From an uncultured Bacteroidales bacterium (GTDB lineage Bacteria; Bacteroidota; Bacteroidia; Bacteroidales; Muribaculaceae), in assembly GCA_902800715.1 (NCBI GenBank), contig CADCFN010000002.1, positions 186,001 to 250,000 on the forward strand: DNA of 64,000 nt, written 5' to 3'. The notes under the pieces were generated by a model. That model had not been told where the DNA came from. It saw only the letters and a program-made list of their open reading frames with translations, and searched no databases. The position numbers and the translations under genes are program-made. Below are positions 50,868 through 59,441 of this stretch, in pieces (position 1 is the stretch's first letter; each line of letters starts with the position of its first letter).

Positions 50868-53441
50868 TTAACCGCAGCGAGAGGTGCCGCAGTTGGTGCA
50901 GATAAGACAACCCTCCTGATAAACTAGGGTGTCTTGGCCACAATTGGGACAGCGCTCAGCAGCAGCCTCACCATTGTGGATGTAACGCTTAAGGGCACGC
51001 TCGACACCCATTTTCCAGGTGTTGATGGACTGGCTGTCAAGTTCCAGACTGCTCACCAGTTTGAGCACCTGGGGAATAGGCATACCGTAGCGCAGCACGC
51101 CGCTGATGAGTTTGGCATAATTCCAGAACTCGGGGTTGAACTTCTCGCTCAGGCCCTCGATGGTGGTCTTGAAACCGCGTTTGTTGATAAACTGGAAGTC
51201 ATAGCGCTTCACGCCATCCTCGCCTACCGCCTTGATGATTTTACCCTTGGTGACCGACTTGGGGCAGAAGATACCCTCGTCGTCATCGGCGATACCGGTG
51301 AAGATTTCATAGGGGCGACCGTCTATCAAGCCGATAAAGGCAATCCACTTCTCCTTCTTGTTCTGGAAACGCACAACGTCGGCCTCCAGCTCCACGGGGC
51401 GCTTCAGGATGTGTTCCTCCTGTGCGATGTAGCGGGCTGCCTGTTCCTCGTTGGCAGCAGCCTCTTTCTCTTTTTCCTTCTTTTTGTCGTTGTCGCTCAA
51501 TGCCACGAGAACGCCCGTGCGCGAGCCGTCGCGATAGACCGTGCAGCCCTTGCAGCCGCTGCGCCAAGCCTCGACATAGAGTTTATTGACCATTTCCTCG
51601 CTGATGTCATTGGGCAGGTTGATGGTCACGCTGATGCTGTGGTCCACCCACTTCTGCACCTCGCCCTGCATCCTCACCTTGTTGACCCAGTCCACGTCAT
51701 TGGCTGTAGCCTTGTAGTAAGGCGATTTCTCAACGATGGCATTCAGCTCTTCTTGTGTATAGTCACGGCGCACGGGAATGTTGTTAGTGTTCATCCAGGT
51801 GACCAGCTTGTGGTGATAGACGATAAATTCCTCGAACGAATCGCCGTTCTCGTCCACCAGGTCAACATGGACGTCCTTGTCGCTGGGATTGACCTTGCGG
51901 CGGCGCTTATACACCGGCATGAACACGGGTTCGATGCCCGAAGTCGTCTGCGTCAGCAGGCTGGTCGTTCCAGTCGGTGCGATGGTCAGGCAAGCGATGT
52001 TGCGGCGGCCATACTTCACCATTTCATCATAGAGTTTCGGATCTGCTTCGCGGATACGGTTAATATAGGGATTGTTTTCCTCACGCTTGGCGTCATAAAT
52101 CTCAAATGCGCCACGCTCCTTAGCCATCTGCACCGATGAGCCATAGGCAGCCAGTGCCAGTGCGCGATGAACGCTTACCGAGAATTCGGTGGCTTCGGGA
52201 GTGCCGTAGCGCAGTCCCATGGCGGCAATCATGTCGCCTTCGCCTGTGGTGCCCACGCCTGTGCGGCGCCCCTTGAGCGTCTTGTTACGAATTTTGTTCC
52301 ACAAGTTCATCTCAGTGGTTTTCACCTCACTGGTCTCGGGGTCGGATTTCACCTTGTCAAGGATTTTCTCAATCTTTTCCATTTCCAGGTCAATGATGTC
52401 ATCCATCATGCGCTGGGCACAAGCCACATGCTCAGCAAAGAGGTCAAAGTCAAAATAAGCCTCAGGCGTGAAGGGATTCTTTACATAGCTGTAAAGGTTG
52501 ATGGCGATGAGGCGGCAGCTGTCGTAGGGGCACAGCGGAATTTCTCCGCACGGGTTGGTCGAGATGGTCTTGAAGCCCAGGTCGGCATAGCAGTCGGGCA
52601 CCGATTCGCGGGTGATGGTGTCCCAGAAGAGGATGCCAGGCTCTGCGCTCTTCCATGCGTTGTGGACAATTTTAGCCCACAGGCGTGCAGCGTCTGTTTC
52701 TTGCTCATAAATAGGCTTGTCGCTCTCGACAGGATATTGCTGGTGATAGGGCTTGCCCTCGACTGCGGCCCGCATGAAGTCATCGTCGATGCGTACCGAT
52801 ACGTTGGCACCAGTCACTTTGCCCTCTTCCATCTTGGCATCGATAAACGATTCGGCATCGGGGTGCTTGATGCTTACCGTGAGCATTAGGGCACCACGGC
52901 GGCCGTCCTGCGCCACCTCACGGGTACTGTTGCTGTAACGCACCATGAAGGGCACAAGTCCTGTAGAGGTCAAAGCGCTGTTCTTGACCGGAGAGCCCTT
53001 GGGACGGATGTGCGACAGGTCATGACCCACGCCACCACGGCGCTTCATCAGCTGCACCTGCTCCTCGTCAATCTTGAGAATTCCGCCGTAGCTGTCGGGT
53101 TCGCCGTCAAGTCCCACAACGAAGCAGTTGCTCAGCGAGCCCACCTGGAAGTTGTTGCCGATACCCGCCATGGGGCTACCCTGCGGCACGATATAACGGA
53201 AGTGGCTCATCAGGTCAAACAAGCGGTTCTCGCTCATCGGGTTGGGATACTTGTTCTCGATGCGGGCTATCTCACGCGCGATGCGACGATGCATGTCATC
53301 GGGTGTTAATTCATATAGATGCCCAAATGAGTCTTTCAAGGCATACTTCGTTGCCCATACCCTGGCGGCAAGTTCATCGCCGTCAAAGTACTTCAACGAG
53401 GCTTCGTATGCCTGTTGATAAGTGTAAGTGTTTGGTTCCAT
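50868..53441 (-). CDS. nrdJ: Adenosylcobalamin-dependent ribonucleoside-diphosphate reductase (class II)
   Basis: The 857-residue protein converts ribonucleotides to deoxyribonucleotides using a coenzyme B12 radical, so it works with or without oxygen. Visible features: GSLSNCFVVGL (first redox Cys), NPCGEIPLCPYDSC (active-site Cys), APTGTTSLL and a C-terminal zinc ribbon CPNCGQDTLVYQEGCLICTNCG used in redox regeneration. The size fits the Bacteroidales class II form. The minus-strand consensus promoter lies at 53528-53558. No B12 riboswitch is visible in the ~80-base leader. Confidence 0.95.
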   Translation of the reverse strand: MEPNTYTYQQAYEASLKYFDGDELAARVWATKYALKDSFGHLYELTPDDMHRRIAREIARIENKYPNPMSENRLFDLMSHFRYIVPQGSPMAGIGNNFQVGSLSNCFVVGLDGEPDSYGGILKIDEEQVQLMKRRGGVGHDLSHIRPKGSPVKNSALTSTGLVPFMVRYSNSTREVAQDGRRGALMLTVSIKHPDAESFIDAKMEEGKVTGANVSVRIDDDFMRAAVEGKPYHQQYPVESDKPIYEQETDAARLWAKIVHNAWKSAEPGILFWDTITRESVPDCYADLGFKTISTNPCGEIPLCPYDSCRLIAINLYSYVKNPFTPEAYFDFDLFAEHVACAQRMMDDIIDLEMEKIEKILDKVKSDPETSEVKTTEMNLWNKIRNKTLKGRRTGVGTTGEGDMIAAMGLRYGTPEATEFSVSVHRALALAAYGSSVQMAKERGAFEIYDAKREENNPYINRIREADPKLYDEMVKYGRRNIACLTIAPTGTTSLLTQTTSGIEPVFMPVYKRRRKVNPSDKDVHVDLVDENGDSFEEFIVYHHKLVTWMNTNNIPVRRDYTQEELNAIVEKSPYYKATANDVDWVNKVRMQGEVQKWVDHSISVTINLPNDISEEMVNKLYVEAWRSGCKGCTVYRDGSRTGVLVALSDNDKKKEKEKEAAANEEQAARYIAQEEHILKRPVELEADVVRFQNKKEKWIAFIGLIDGRPYEIFTGIADDDEGIFCPKSVTKGKIIKAVGEDGVKRYDFQFINKRGFKTTIEGLSEKFNPEFWNYAKLISGVLRYGMPIPQVLKLVSSLELDSQSINTWKMGVERALKRYIHNGEAAAERCPNCGQDTLVYQEGCLICTNCGTSRCG

Positions 53442-53527
53442 TGCTATCTTGTTGTAATTAAGTAATTTCCTAAGTAATAATGTTAAGGTTATTTATAGGG
53501 TAATCGCAACAGTGGCGAAAAACCACG
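53442..53527 (-). other. nrdJ leader without recognised riboswitch
   Basis: The leader of about 80 bases is AT-rich. A GCCACTG segment at about 53511-53517 on the minus strand recalls a small part of cobalamin riboswitches. The rest of that structure, including the B12 box, is absent and would not fit in this length. Confidence 0.6.
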
Positions 53528-53558
53528 CAAAGGTAATATGATATTTTTGAATAACAAA
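53528..53558 (-). promoter_or_regulatory. Promoter of nrdJ
   Basis: Minus-strand TTTG (53558-53555), 19 bases, then TACCTTTG (53535-53528), an exact consensus. Confidence 0.72.
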
Positions 53559-53708
53559 ATTTCCGGCTGATTTTCTAAAGTATTTATTTAATTTTCATAA
53601 TCTTCTGTTTTTCAATGGTTTGAAAATTTGACAACACAAAAAAGTTTTCCAAAACTCAAATCGGCGCTCAACGGAAGTGACTATTAATAAACAACTTGAC
53701 ACAAAAGA

Positions 53709-53736
53709 CGAGCGCCCATCACTAGGATGAGCGCCC
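53709..53736 (-). terminator. Terminator of the OmpA-family gene
   Basis: Nine-base arms (53712-53720 with 53726-53734, one G-U pair) enclose a 5-base loop. On the minus strand TCTTTTG follows. A third copy of the arm heptamer (GGCGCTC) lies 40 bases further downstream at 53663-53669. Confidence 0.65.
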
Positions 53737-53763
53737 GCAATGAATCTTACGGAAAATAGTAAA

Positions 53764-54453
53764 TTACTCGAGCGTGCCGTCCTGGGCAGCCTTCACCATC
53801 TCCTCGTTAGCCGTGATGTAGATTTCAACACGACGGTTCTGGGCGCGGCCCGCCTCGGTGTCGTTGCTGGCAACGGGATAGTCGTATGCCAGGCCACGGC
53901 TCGTCAGGCGCGACTTGGCAACGCCGGCGTTGGTCAGGTAGTTCATCACCTCGGTAGCGCGGGCGGCTGACACCTTCTCGTTGGCGGCACGTGTGCCCAC
54001 GTTGTCGGTGTGACCGTAAATCTGCACATCGGTCTGCGGATTGTTGAGCAGCGAGTTGGCAAACTTGTTGAGGGAAGCCTTGGCGTCATTGCCCAGCTTA
54101 GAGCTGTTGAAGCCAAACAGGATACCATTGTCAAAGGTCACCTTGATGCCCTCAAAACCGTTCACGTCGGTTACGGTGTCAACCTGTGCACCAGCGATTT
54201 CACGCAATTCACGAGCCTGCTTGTCCATCTTCTTGCCGATGAGCGTGCCGGCAACACCGCCAGCTACAGCACCAATAGCACCACCGATGGCAGCACCCTT
54301 GCCCTTGCCAATGAGAGCGCCGATACCTGCGCCGAGGGCGCCACCGCCACCAGCACCGATCAAACCACCCTTAGTGGCATTGTTCATTGAATCACAACCC
54401 GTGATGCCAAACATCAACATTGCACTCAGTAATAAACACAAAGTCTTTTTCAT
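53764..54453 (-). CDS. OmpA-family lipoprotein with glycine-zipper region (YiaD-like)
   Basis: The 229-residue lipoprotein has the lipobox FGITGC near residues 15-20. Gly/Ala-rich zipper repeats follow (about 30-70: GGGGALGAGIGALIGKGKGA and GAVAGGVAGTLIG), then a C-terminal OmpA domain (about 110-215). That domain has QIYGHTDNVGTRAANEKVSAARA, the peptidoglycan-binding signature, and AQNRRVEIYI. It anchors the outer membrane to the cell wall. The -7 box TATATTTG lies on the minus strand at 54506-54513. Confidence 0.93.
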   Translation of the reverse strand: MKKTLCLLLSAMLMFGITGCDSMNNATKGGLIGAGGGGALGAGIGALIGKGKGAAIGGAIGAVAGGVAGTLIGKKMDKQARELREIAGAQVDTVTDVNGFEGIKVTFDNGILFGFNSSKLGNDAKASLNKFANSLLNNPQTDVQIYGHTDNVGTRAANEKVSAARATEVMNYLTNAGVAKSRLTSRGLAYDYPVASNDTEAGRAQNRRVEIYITANEEMVKAAQDGTLE

Positions 54454-54613
54454 CTTTTAAAGTATATTAAATAAATAATGTGAATAATCTTCTCTTTACA
54501 ACCTGCAAATATAGCAATTTTTTTTAAAACACATCATTATCACATAAAAAAGATAACCATATCCTTACCTAAACAAGGCAATTATCGCGGTCATTCGATG
54601 TTTAAATAAGCAA

Positions 54614-54644
54614 AAAACGGTCTGTGATGGGCACAAACCGTTTT
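54614..54644 (-). terminator. Terminator of fbp
   Basis: Thirteen-base arms (54614-54626 with 54632-54644, one mismatch) are followed on the minus strand by TTTTTTG. This fits termination of the gene ending at 54676. Confidence 0.8.
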
Positions 54645-54675
54645 AATGCTTTTGAATATCTATACTATCGGTACT

Positions 54676-56685
54676 CTAGCGTTTGTTGGTAATGGGGCGG
54701 ATGTTGCGTTCCTTGATGTCGCCGGAGCGGTAGGCGTCGAGAAGTTCCTTGAGGTCCTCGATTTGGGACTTGAGTTCGGTACCGATGTCGGTATCGTTTA
54801 CAAGAATGCGTTGATGGGTGTGCTCGACGATGTTGCGCGTGGACTTGATGTCCTGGCCGAGGCGTACGGCTTCGTCAATCGATGAGAACGGTTCATGCTG
54901 AACCAGCTCAAAACCCTGGGAGTGGTATACCAACGTATAACCGGCAATACCTGTCTCGGGCTGATAGGCCTTGGAGAAGCCGCCGTCAATCACCATGAGT
55001 TTGCCACCAGCCTTGATGGGATTCTCGCCCTTAATGGTCTTGACGGGCACATGGCCGTTGATAATGTGACGATGCTCACCTTCAACACCGAACTCGTCAA
55101 GAATCATATCGACAACCTGGGGATTATCACGCATTGCGTAATAGGCACCCTTGATTTCCTTGTGGGTTTCCTTGTCGGCAATGAAATAGCGCTCAAATGT
55201 TGCCATCTTGCTCTTGTCGAATGCAGGAGAATCGGGGCCACACCACAGATACCAAACATAGTCAAGCGCAAAGGCACGTTCTTCGGGGTCCTCACAGCCG
55301 AAGTATGCCGAGCGAATGAGGTTGCCAGCCCGTTTTAACAGTGCCTTGCCGTGGAATTTCTCGCCACGTATATCCACATCCTTCAAAGTGCCATCCTCGT
55401 TCAGGGGTATGGAGGCATGATAGAGCAGGTTACCGTTGGTAATGGTGTACAGGCACCCGTTGCCGAAGAGGCACTTCATGTGCTTGCGCAACTTGTCGCT
55501 CTCGGTGAATGACTGGTGGAGCTTGGTCACGATAGACTCCTCCTCGGGCGTGAGTTTGAAAGGATGCTTGGGGTCCACCGTCGGGAAATTGGTGTCGAGC
55601 AGCTCGTATTCCTTGCCCTTGATTTTGATGACACCCTTCTTGAGGTCCATCTTGTCGAGCAACAGGCGGTCCTTCATGTTAAAGTCGGGACGACGTTTGA
55701 TGGCAGCAGCTTCGAGTTTGAACTGGATAATGCTGATGGCCTTGTGCATCTGTGCCACGAGTTGTGCCGTGCGGGCACGCTCGGGATCCTTGGCGCTGCC
55801 GTCCTTGGGCAGGAAGCGCTCGCAGGGGTCGTTGGCATAGGTGTCCATGGCAAAGGTCGCCAGCGGCAACAGGTTGATGCCGTAGCCGTCCTCGAGCACA
55901 CCGTGGTTGCCATAGCGCAGGGCGATACGCAGCACGTTGGCAATGCTGCAATCGTTACCGGCAGCGGCACCCATCCACAGGATGTCATGGTTGCCCCACT
56001 GAATATCAAAATTGTGGTAGTTGCACAGGATATCCATGATTTTATCAGGGCTAGGACCACGATCATAGACGTCGCCCAAGAGGTGCAACATATCAATGGT
56101 CAACTGCTGAATCAGGTTACACATAGCGATGATGAATTCATCTACACGATGTGTAGAAATGATGGTCTTGATAATCACATCGACATAAGCCTGCTTGTTG
56201 GGGTCACTGCTGCGCTCGTGCAACAGCTCCTGGATGATATAAGAGAAATCCCGGGGCAATGCCTTGTGAACCTTGGAACGGCTGTATTTTGACGAAACGT
56301 GGCGGCATACCCTCACCAATCGGTTGATGGTGATAAAGTACCAGTCGTCCAAATCTTCCTTTTCTTTAATCTCATCCTTTACCAGCTCCAACTTCTCGGC
56401 TGGATAGTAAATGAGGGTACACAGGTCCTTCTGCTCACGGGCGCTAAGAGAGTCATTGAAGATTGTGCTCACCTTACGCTTAATCCTACCACTGGCATTG
56501 CGTAGCACATGCTGGAAAGCCAGGTACTCACCGTGCAGGTCGGCAAGGAAGTGCTCCGTTCCCTTTGGGAGGTTGAGGATAGCCTCGAGATTGATAATCT
56601 CGGTGCTGGCGGTTGCTACATTCGGGAAACTGCGTGACAGCAGTTTCAGGAAATAGATGTCGCGTTTTCTTTCTTCAGGTTTCAT
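54676..56685 (-). CDS. fbp: Fructose-1,6-bisphosphatase, class III
   Basis: The 669-residue enzyme is of the large Firmicutes-type (class III) family and performs the gluconeogenic hydrolysis of fructose 1,6-bisphosphate. The binuclear metal site is seen as FLADLHGEYLAF, GDVYDRGPSPDKIMD, IQWGNHDILWMGAAAG and IINGHVPVK. The N-terminus MKPEERKRDIYFLKLLS and the full length match the family. The gene is monocistronic, with a strong terminator at 54614-54644. Confidence 0.97.
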   Translation of the reverse strand: MKPEERKRDIYFLKLLSRSFPNVATASTEIINLEAILNLPKGTEHFLADLHGEYLAFQHVLRNASGRIKRKVSTIFNDSLSAREQKDLCTLIYYPAEKLELVKDEIKEKEDLDDWYFITINRLVRVCRHVSSKYSRSKVHKALPRDFSYIIQELLHERSSDPNKQAYVDVIIKTIISTHRVDEFIIAMCNLIQQLTIDMLHLLGDVYDRGPSPDKIMDILCNYHNFDIQWGNHDILWMGAAAGNDCSIANVLRIALRYGNHGVLEDGYGINLLPLATFAMDTYANDPCERFLPKDGSAKDPERARTAQLVAQMHKAISIIQFKLEAAAIKRRPDFNMKDRLLLDKMDLKKGVIKIKGKEYELLDTNFPTVDPKHPFKLTPEEESIVTKLHQSFTESDKLRKHMKCLFGNGCLYTITNGNLLYHASIPLNEDGTLKDVDIRGEKFHGKALLKRAGNLIRSAYFGCEDPEERAFALDYVWYLWCGPDSPAFDKSKMATFERYFIADKETHKEIKGAYYAMRDNPQVVDMILDEFGVEGEHRHIINGHVPVKTIKGENPIKAGGKLMVIDGGFSKAYQPETGIAGYTLVYHSQGFELVQHEPFSSIDEAVRLGQDIKSTRNIVEHTHQRILVNDTDIGTELKSQIEDLKELLDAYRSGDIKERNIRPITNKR

Positions 56686-56804
56686 AGTTGTTGCTATAGC
56701 TTGATTTAAGTTTAAGGTATATAATGTTAAACGATTGATGACGTAATTTATTATCCGATTGTTGGAAAATCAGGAATCCTGACGGCCTGCACTCCATTCA
56801 GTGG

Positions 56805-58136
56805 CTAAGGCGTAGCCGATTTAATTGATATCCTGACTTTCTTGCCCTTGATTTTAGCCGCCTGCAAGCGTTTCAGGACCTCTGAGCCCCGAGAGCGCGG
56901 CACAGCGGCAATCGCATAGTGGTCACGGACGTCGATGCGGCCAATGTCGCCGGCTGGAATGCCGCCATTGTTGGCGATAAACCCCATAATGTCGCCACGG
57001 GAGAGCTTTTCTTTCTTGCCAGCCTGGAAATAGAGCGTTGTCATAGCAGGTTTTGCCATTCTGGCTGCAGGATGCATCACAAAAGGCTCATCGATGGAAA
57101 CCCAGTTAGGCAGGGCTTCGTCGGGAGCGGTGATGACGTAAGCCTGCCCGGTGGCATCGACGCGTGCCGTCCGGCCGTTGCGGTGGATGTATGCCTGCTG
57201 ACTCACCGGCAGGTGGTAATGCACAATGTGGGCAACGGTATCGATGTCCAGGCCTCGCGAAGCCAAATCGGTCGATACCAACACGTTAATACTGCCGTTG
57301 TTGAGCATGGCAACGGCACATTCGCGCTCCTGCTGGTCCATAGCGCCATGATAAATGCCAGCCTCAATTCTGCACTTGTTAAGTGCCTGGTGGATGCGTT
57401 CAACACTCTCACGGAAGTTGGCAAAAACGATGGTCTTTTCACCATCAAGGCTCAGCAGCAACTCGCGCAGGGTGTTGAGCTTGTCCTTGTCCAGTGATTT
57501 GACTTGCCACACTTTAATGCGGTTGGCAGGCTGCTCATCTTTTTCCAAGACATTGAGGACGAATGGATTGTTAAGGCGCACATACTCGGGAACTACATCA
57601 AGGACAGTGGCTGATGCCAGGATGCGGCGGTTGATGTGTGGCATCTGCTTCAACAGCTGCCGCATCTCCTCCTCGAATCCCAGTTCGAGCGCCTTGTCCA
57701 TCTCATCGAGCACCAGGAGGCGTGTGCCGTGCAAGTCAATATGACCGCGCTTGTGGTGGTCCAGCAGGCGGCCTGGCGTGGCAACGATTACGTCGGGCGT
57801 GACCGTGAGCGACGCTTTCTCGTCGGCGACATCATGACCGCCATAACACGGCGTGACCTTGTACCCCTCGGCGAGTGAGCGAAGAATCTCAGCAGTCTGA
57901 ATGACCAGTTCTCTCGAGGGCGACATCACCACGGCCTGCAGCTGCTGCATGGGAGGCTTGAGTGCCTGAAGCACACACAGAACAAAAGCGAGGGTTTTGC
58001 CTGTGCCTGTCGGAGAGTACAGCACCAGGTCTCCTCTACCCGACTTCCACCCTTCCAATGCCTGCCGTTGCATGTCATTGAGCGCCTCGATGCCCATGCG
58101 TGCCTTGACGGTCTGCAGTAGTTCTTTTTCCTTCAT
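56805..58136 (-). CDS. DEAD-box RNA helicase, DbpA-like, with DEMD box
   Basis: The 443-residue helicase has motif I SPTGTGKT (about 41-48), motif II LDEMD (143-147) instead of DEAD, SAT (motif III), a second RecA domain with STDLASRGLDID and HRNGRTARV, and a C-terminal DbpA-type RNA-binding domain (about 370-443: LSRGDIMGFIANNGGIPAGD, IAAVPRSRGSEVLKRLQ). DbpA acts in large-subunit assembly by binding a 23S rRNA hairpin. The Met in the DEAD motif is unusual, though related proteins of this phylum also deviate there. The -7 box is at 58163-58170 (minus). Confidence 0.92.
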   Translation of the reverse strand: MKEKELLQTVKARMGIEALNDMQRQALEGWKSGRGDLVLYSPTGTGKTLAFVLCVLQALKPPMQQLQAVVMSPSRELVIQTAEILRSLAEGYKVTPCYGGHDVADEKASLTVTPDVIVATPGRLLDHHKRGHIDLHGTRLLVLDEMDKALELGFEEEMRQLLKQMPHINRRILASATVLDVVPEYVRLNNPFVLNVLEKDEQPANRIKVWQVKSLDKDKLNTLRELLLSLDGEKTIVFANFRESVERIHQALNKCRIEAGIYHGAMDQQERECAVAMLNNGSINVLVSTDLASRGLDIDTVAHIVHYHLPVSQQAYIHRNGRTARVDATGQAYVITAPDEALPNWVSIDEPFVMHPAARMAKPAMTTLYFQAGKKEKLSRGDIMGFIANNGGIPAGDIGRIDVRDHYAIAAVPRSRGSEVLKRLQAAKIKGKKVRISIKSATP

Positions 58137-58253
58137 TGTTGCCTATTGAAGTATTAAAAATGCAAAAATAGTGATTTATACTGAAATGCCATCCATGTAT
58201 CGTCCCATTTTTTTGTAATTTTGCGCTCCAAACACCAATTCTTGTATTATCTG

Positions 58254-59342
58254 ATGATAAAGTTCATGTTAGTTGCCCTGGGCGTGATGCTCTTGATGCA
58301 GAGTTATGTATCATGGCACGTTTGGCGTGTGCTACCTTTTTCCACGCCAGTCAAGATTACAATTCTACTGATTATGTTAGCCGCTTTGGCGTGCATGGTA
58401 TTGCAGTTCAAGAGCGACGGTTTGCCGTTAAACATGGCAACTGCAATGTATGAGATTGGCAACTCGTGGCTAATCATCATGTTCTACTTGCTTATGGCGT
58501 TTTTGCTTCTCGACGTTGGCAGGATGGTACATCTGATACCCGCCGCATGGCTCAAGGGCAACGCTATCACCTCAATCGTACTGACGGGCGTGATGCTGGT
58601 CACCTTTATCGCTGGTAATATCCACTACCACAATAAACAGCGCCAGGAAATCAACCTCACAACCGAGAAACCACTGGAACGGCCGCTTAAAATCGTCATG
58701 GTGAGCGACCTGCATGCGGGATTCCATAATCGATGTGCCGAGGTCGGACGTTGGGTTGACATGATTAATAACGAACATCCCGACATGATTCTTATCGCTG
58801 GAGACCTGATTGACGGCAATGTGCGCCCGTTGAAGGAGCAAGGCACTACCGAAGAATTGCGGCGCTTCAAAGCCCCCGTCATAGCATGTCTGGGTAACCA
58901 CGAGTACATCACGGGAATCAACAAGGCGATAGACCTCATCCAGCAAAGCGGAATTAATCTGCTGCGAGACAGCATCACAACCATCAGCAACGTGACCATC
59001 GTGGGGCGCGATGACCGCAGCAACCAGCACCGCAAGAGCGTAGAACAGCTCATGAAAGAAGTCCCCCGTGACAACTATGTCATCCTGCTCGACCATCAGC
59101 CTTATCATCTCGAAGAAGCTGAACACAATGGTGTGGACCTGCAACTGAGCGGTCACACGCATCGTGGACAGGTATGGCCCCTGAATTGGGTAACCAAAAA
59201 GATGTATGAGTGTGATTACGGCTCATGGAAACGCGGCAAGACTGATTACTATGTCAGTTCAGGCATCGGCATCTGGGGCGGTAAATTCCGCATTGGCACC
59301 AGTTCGGAATATGCTGTCATCACCATTACTTCACAACAATAG
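58254..59342 (+). CDS. Membrane-anchored metallophosphoesterase
   Basis: The 362-residue protein starts at the ATG at 58254. The longer frame begins at a TTG inside the -7 box TAATTTTG (58216-58223) and is rejected. The N-terminal third has about four transmembrane segments. The C-terminal calcineurin-like domain has VSDLHAGFH, IAGDLIDGN, CLGNHEYITG, LLDHQPYHL and LSGHTHRGQ, a complete metal site. Homologous YkuE/YaeI-type enzymes act on phospholipid-like or lipid A-like phosphodiesters. The substrate here is not determined. Confidence 0.93.
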   Translation: MIKFMLVALGVMLLMQSYVSWHVWRVLPFSTPVKITILLIMLAALACMVLQFKSDGLPLNMATAMYEIGNSWLIIMFYLLMAFLLLDVGRMVHLIPAAWLKGNAITSIVLTGVMLVTFIAGNIHYHNKQRQEINLTTEKPLERPLKIVMVSDLHAGFHNRCAEVGRWVDMINNEHPDMILIAGDLIDGNVRPLKEQGTTEELRRFKAPVIACLGNHEYITGINKAIDLIQQSGINLLRDSITTISNVTIVGRDDRSNQHRKSVEQLMKEVPRDNYVILLDHQPYHLEEAEHNGVDLQLSGHTHRGQVWPLNWVTKKMYECDYGSWKRGKTDYYVSSGIGIWGGKFRIGTSSEYAVITITSQQ

Positions 59343-59362
59343 GCCATATCGCATAAAAAAAA

Positions 59363-59393
59363 CTGGCAACGCACGATCACCGTGCATTGCCAG
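59363..59393. terminator. Bidirectional terminator between the phosphoesterase and FadL-like genes
   Basis: Thirteen-base arms (59363-59375 and 59381-59393, one mismatch) with a 5-base loop. On the minus strand eight T residues follow, so it is strongest for the FadL-like gene. Confidence 0.82.
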
Positions 59394-59441
59394 CGTTTCA
59401 ACGAATTTCTATAAACGTAATTTCCGGGTTGAAAATCTTGA

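Noticed and set aside
50934..52139. 401-codon open frame on the plus strand
   Set aside because: It lies wholly antisense to nrdJ, has no domain, and reflects the codon bias of the true gene.
53442..53527. Possible cobalamin riboswitch before the B12-dependent nrdJ
   Set aside because: Only a GCCACTG heptamer is present. The promoter leaves a leader of about 80 bases, too short for the structure, and the B12 box is absent.
55516..56292. 258-codon open frame on the plus strand
   Set aside because: It is antisense to the class III fbp gene, whose catalytic motifs are intact; no domain or promoter supports it.
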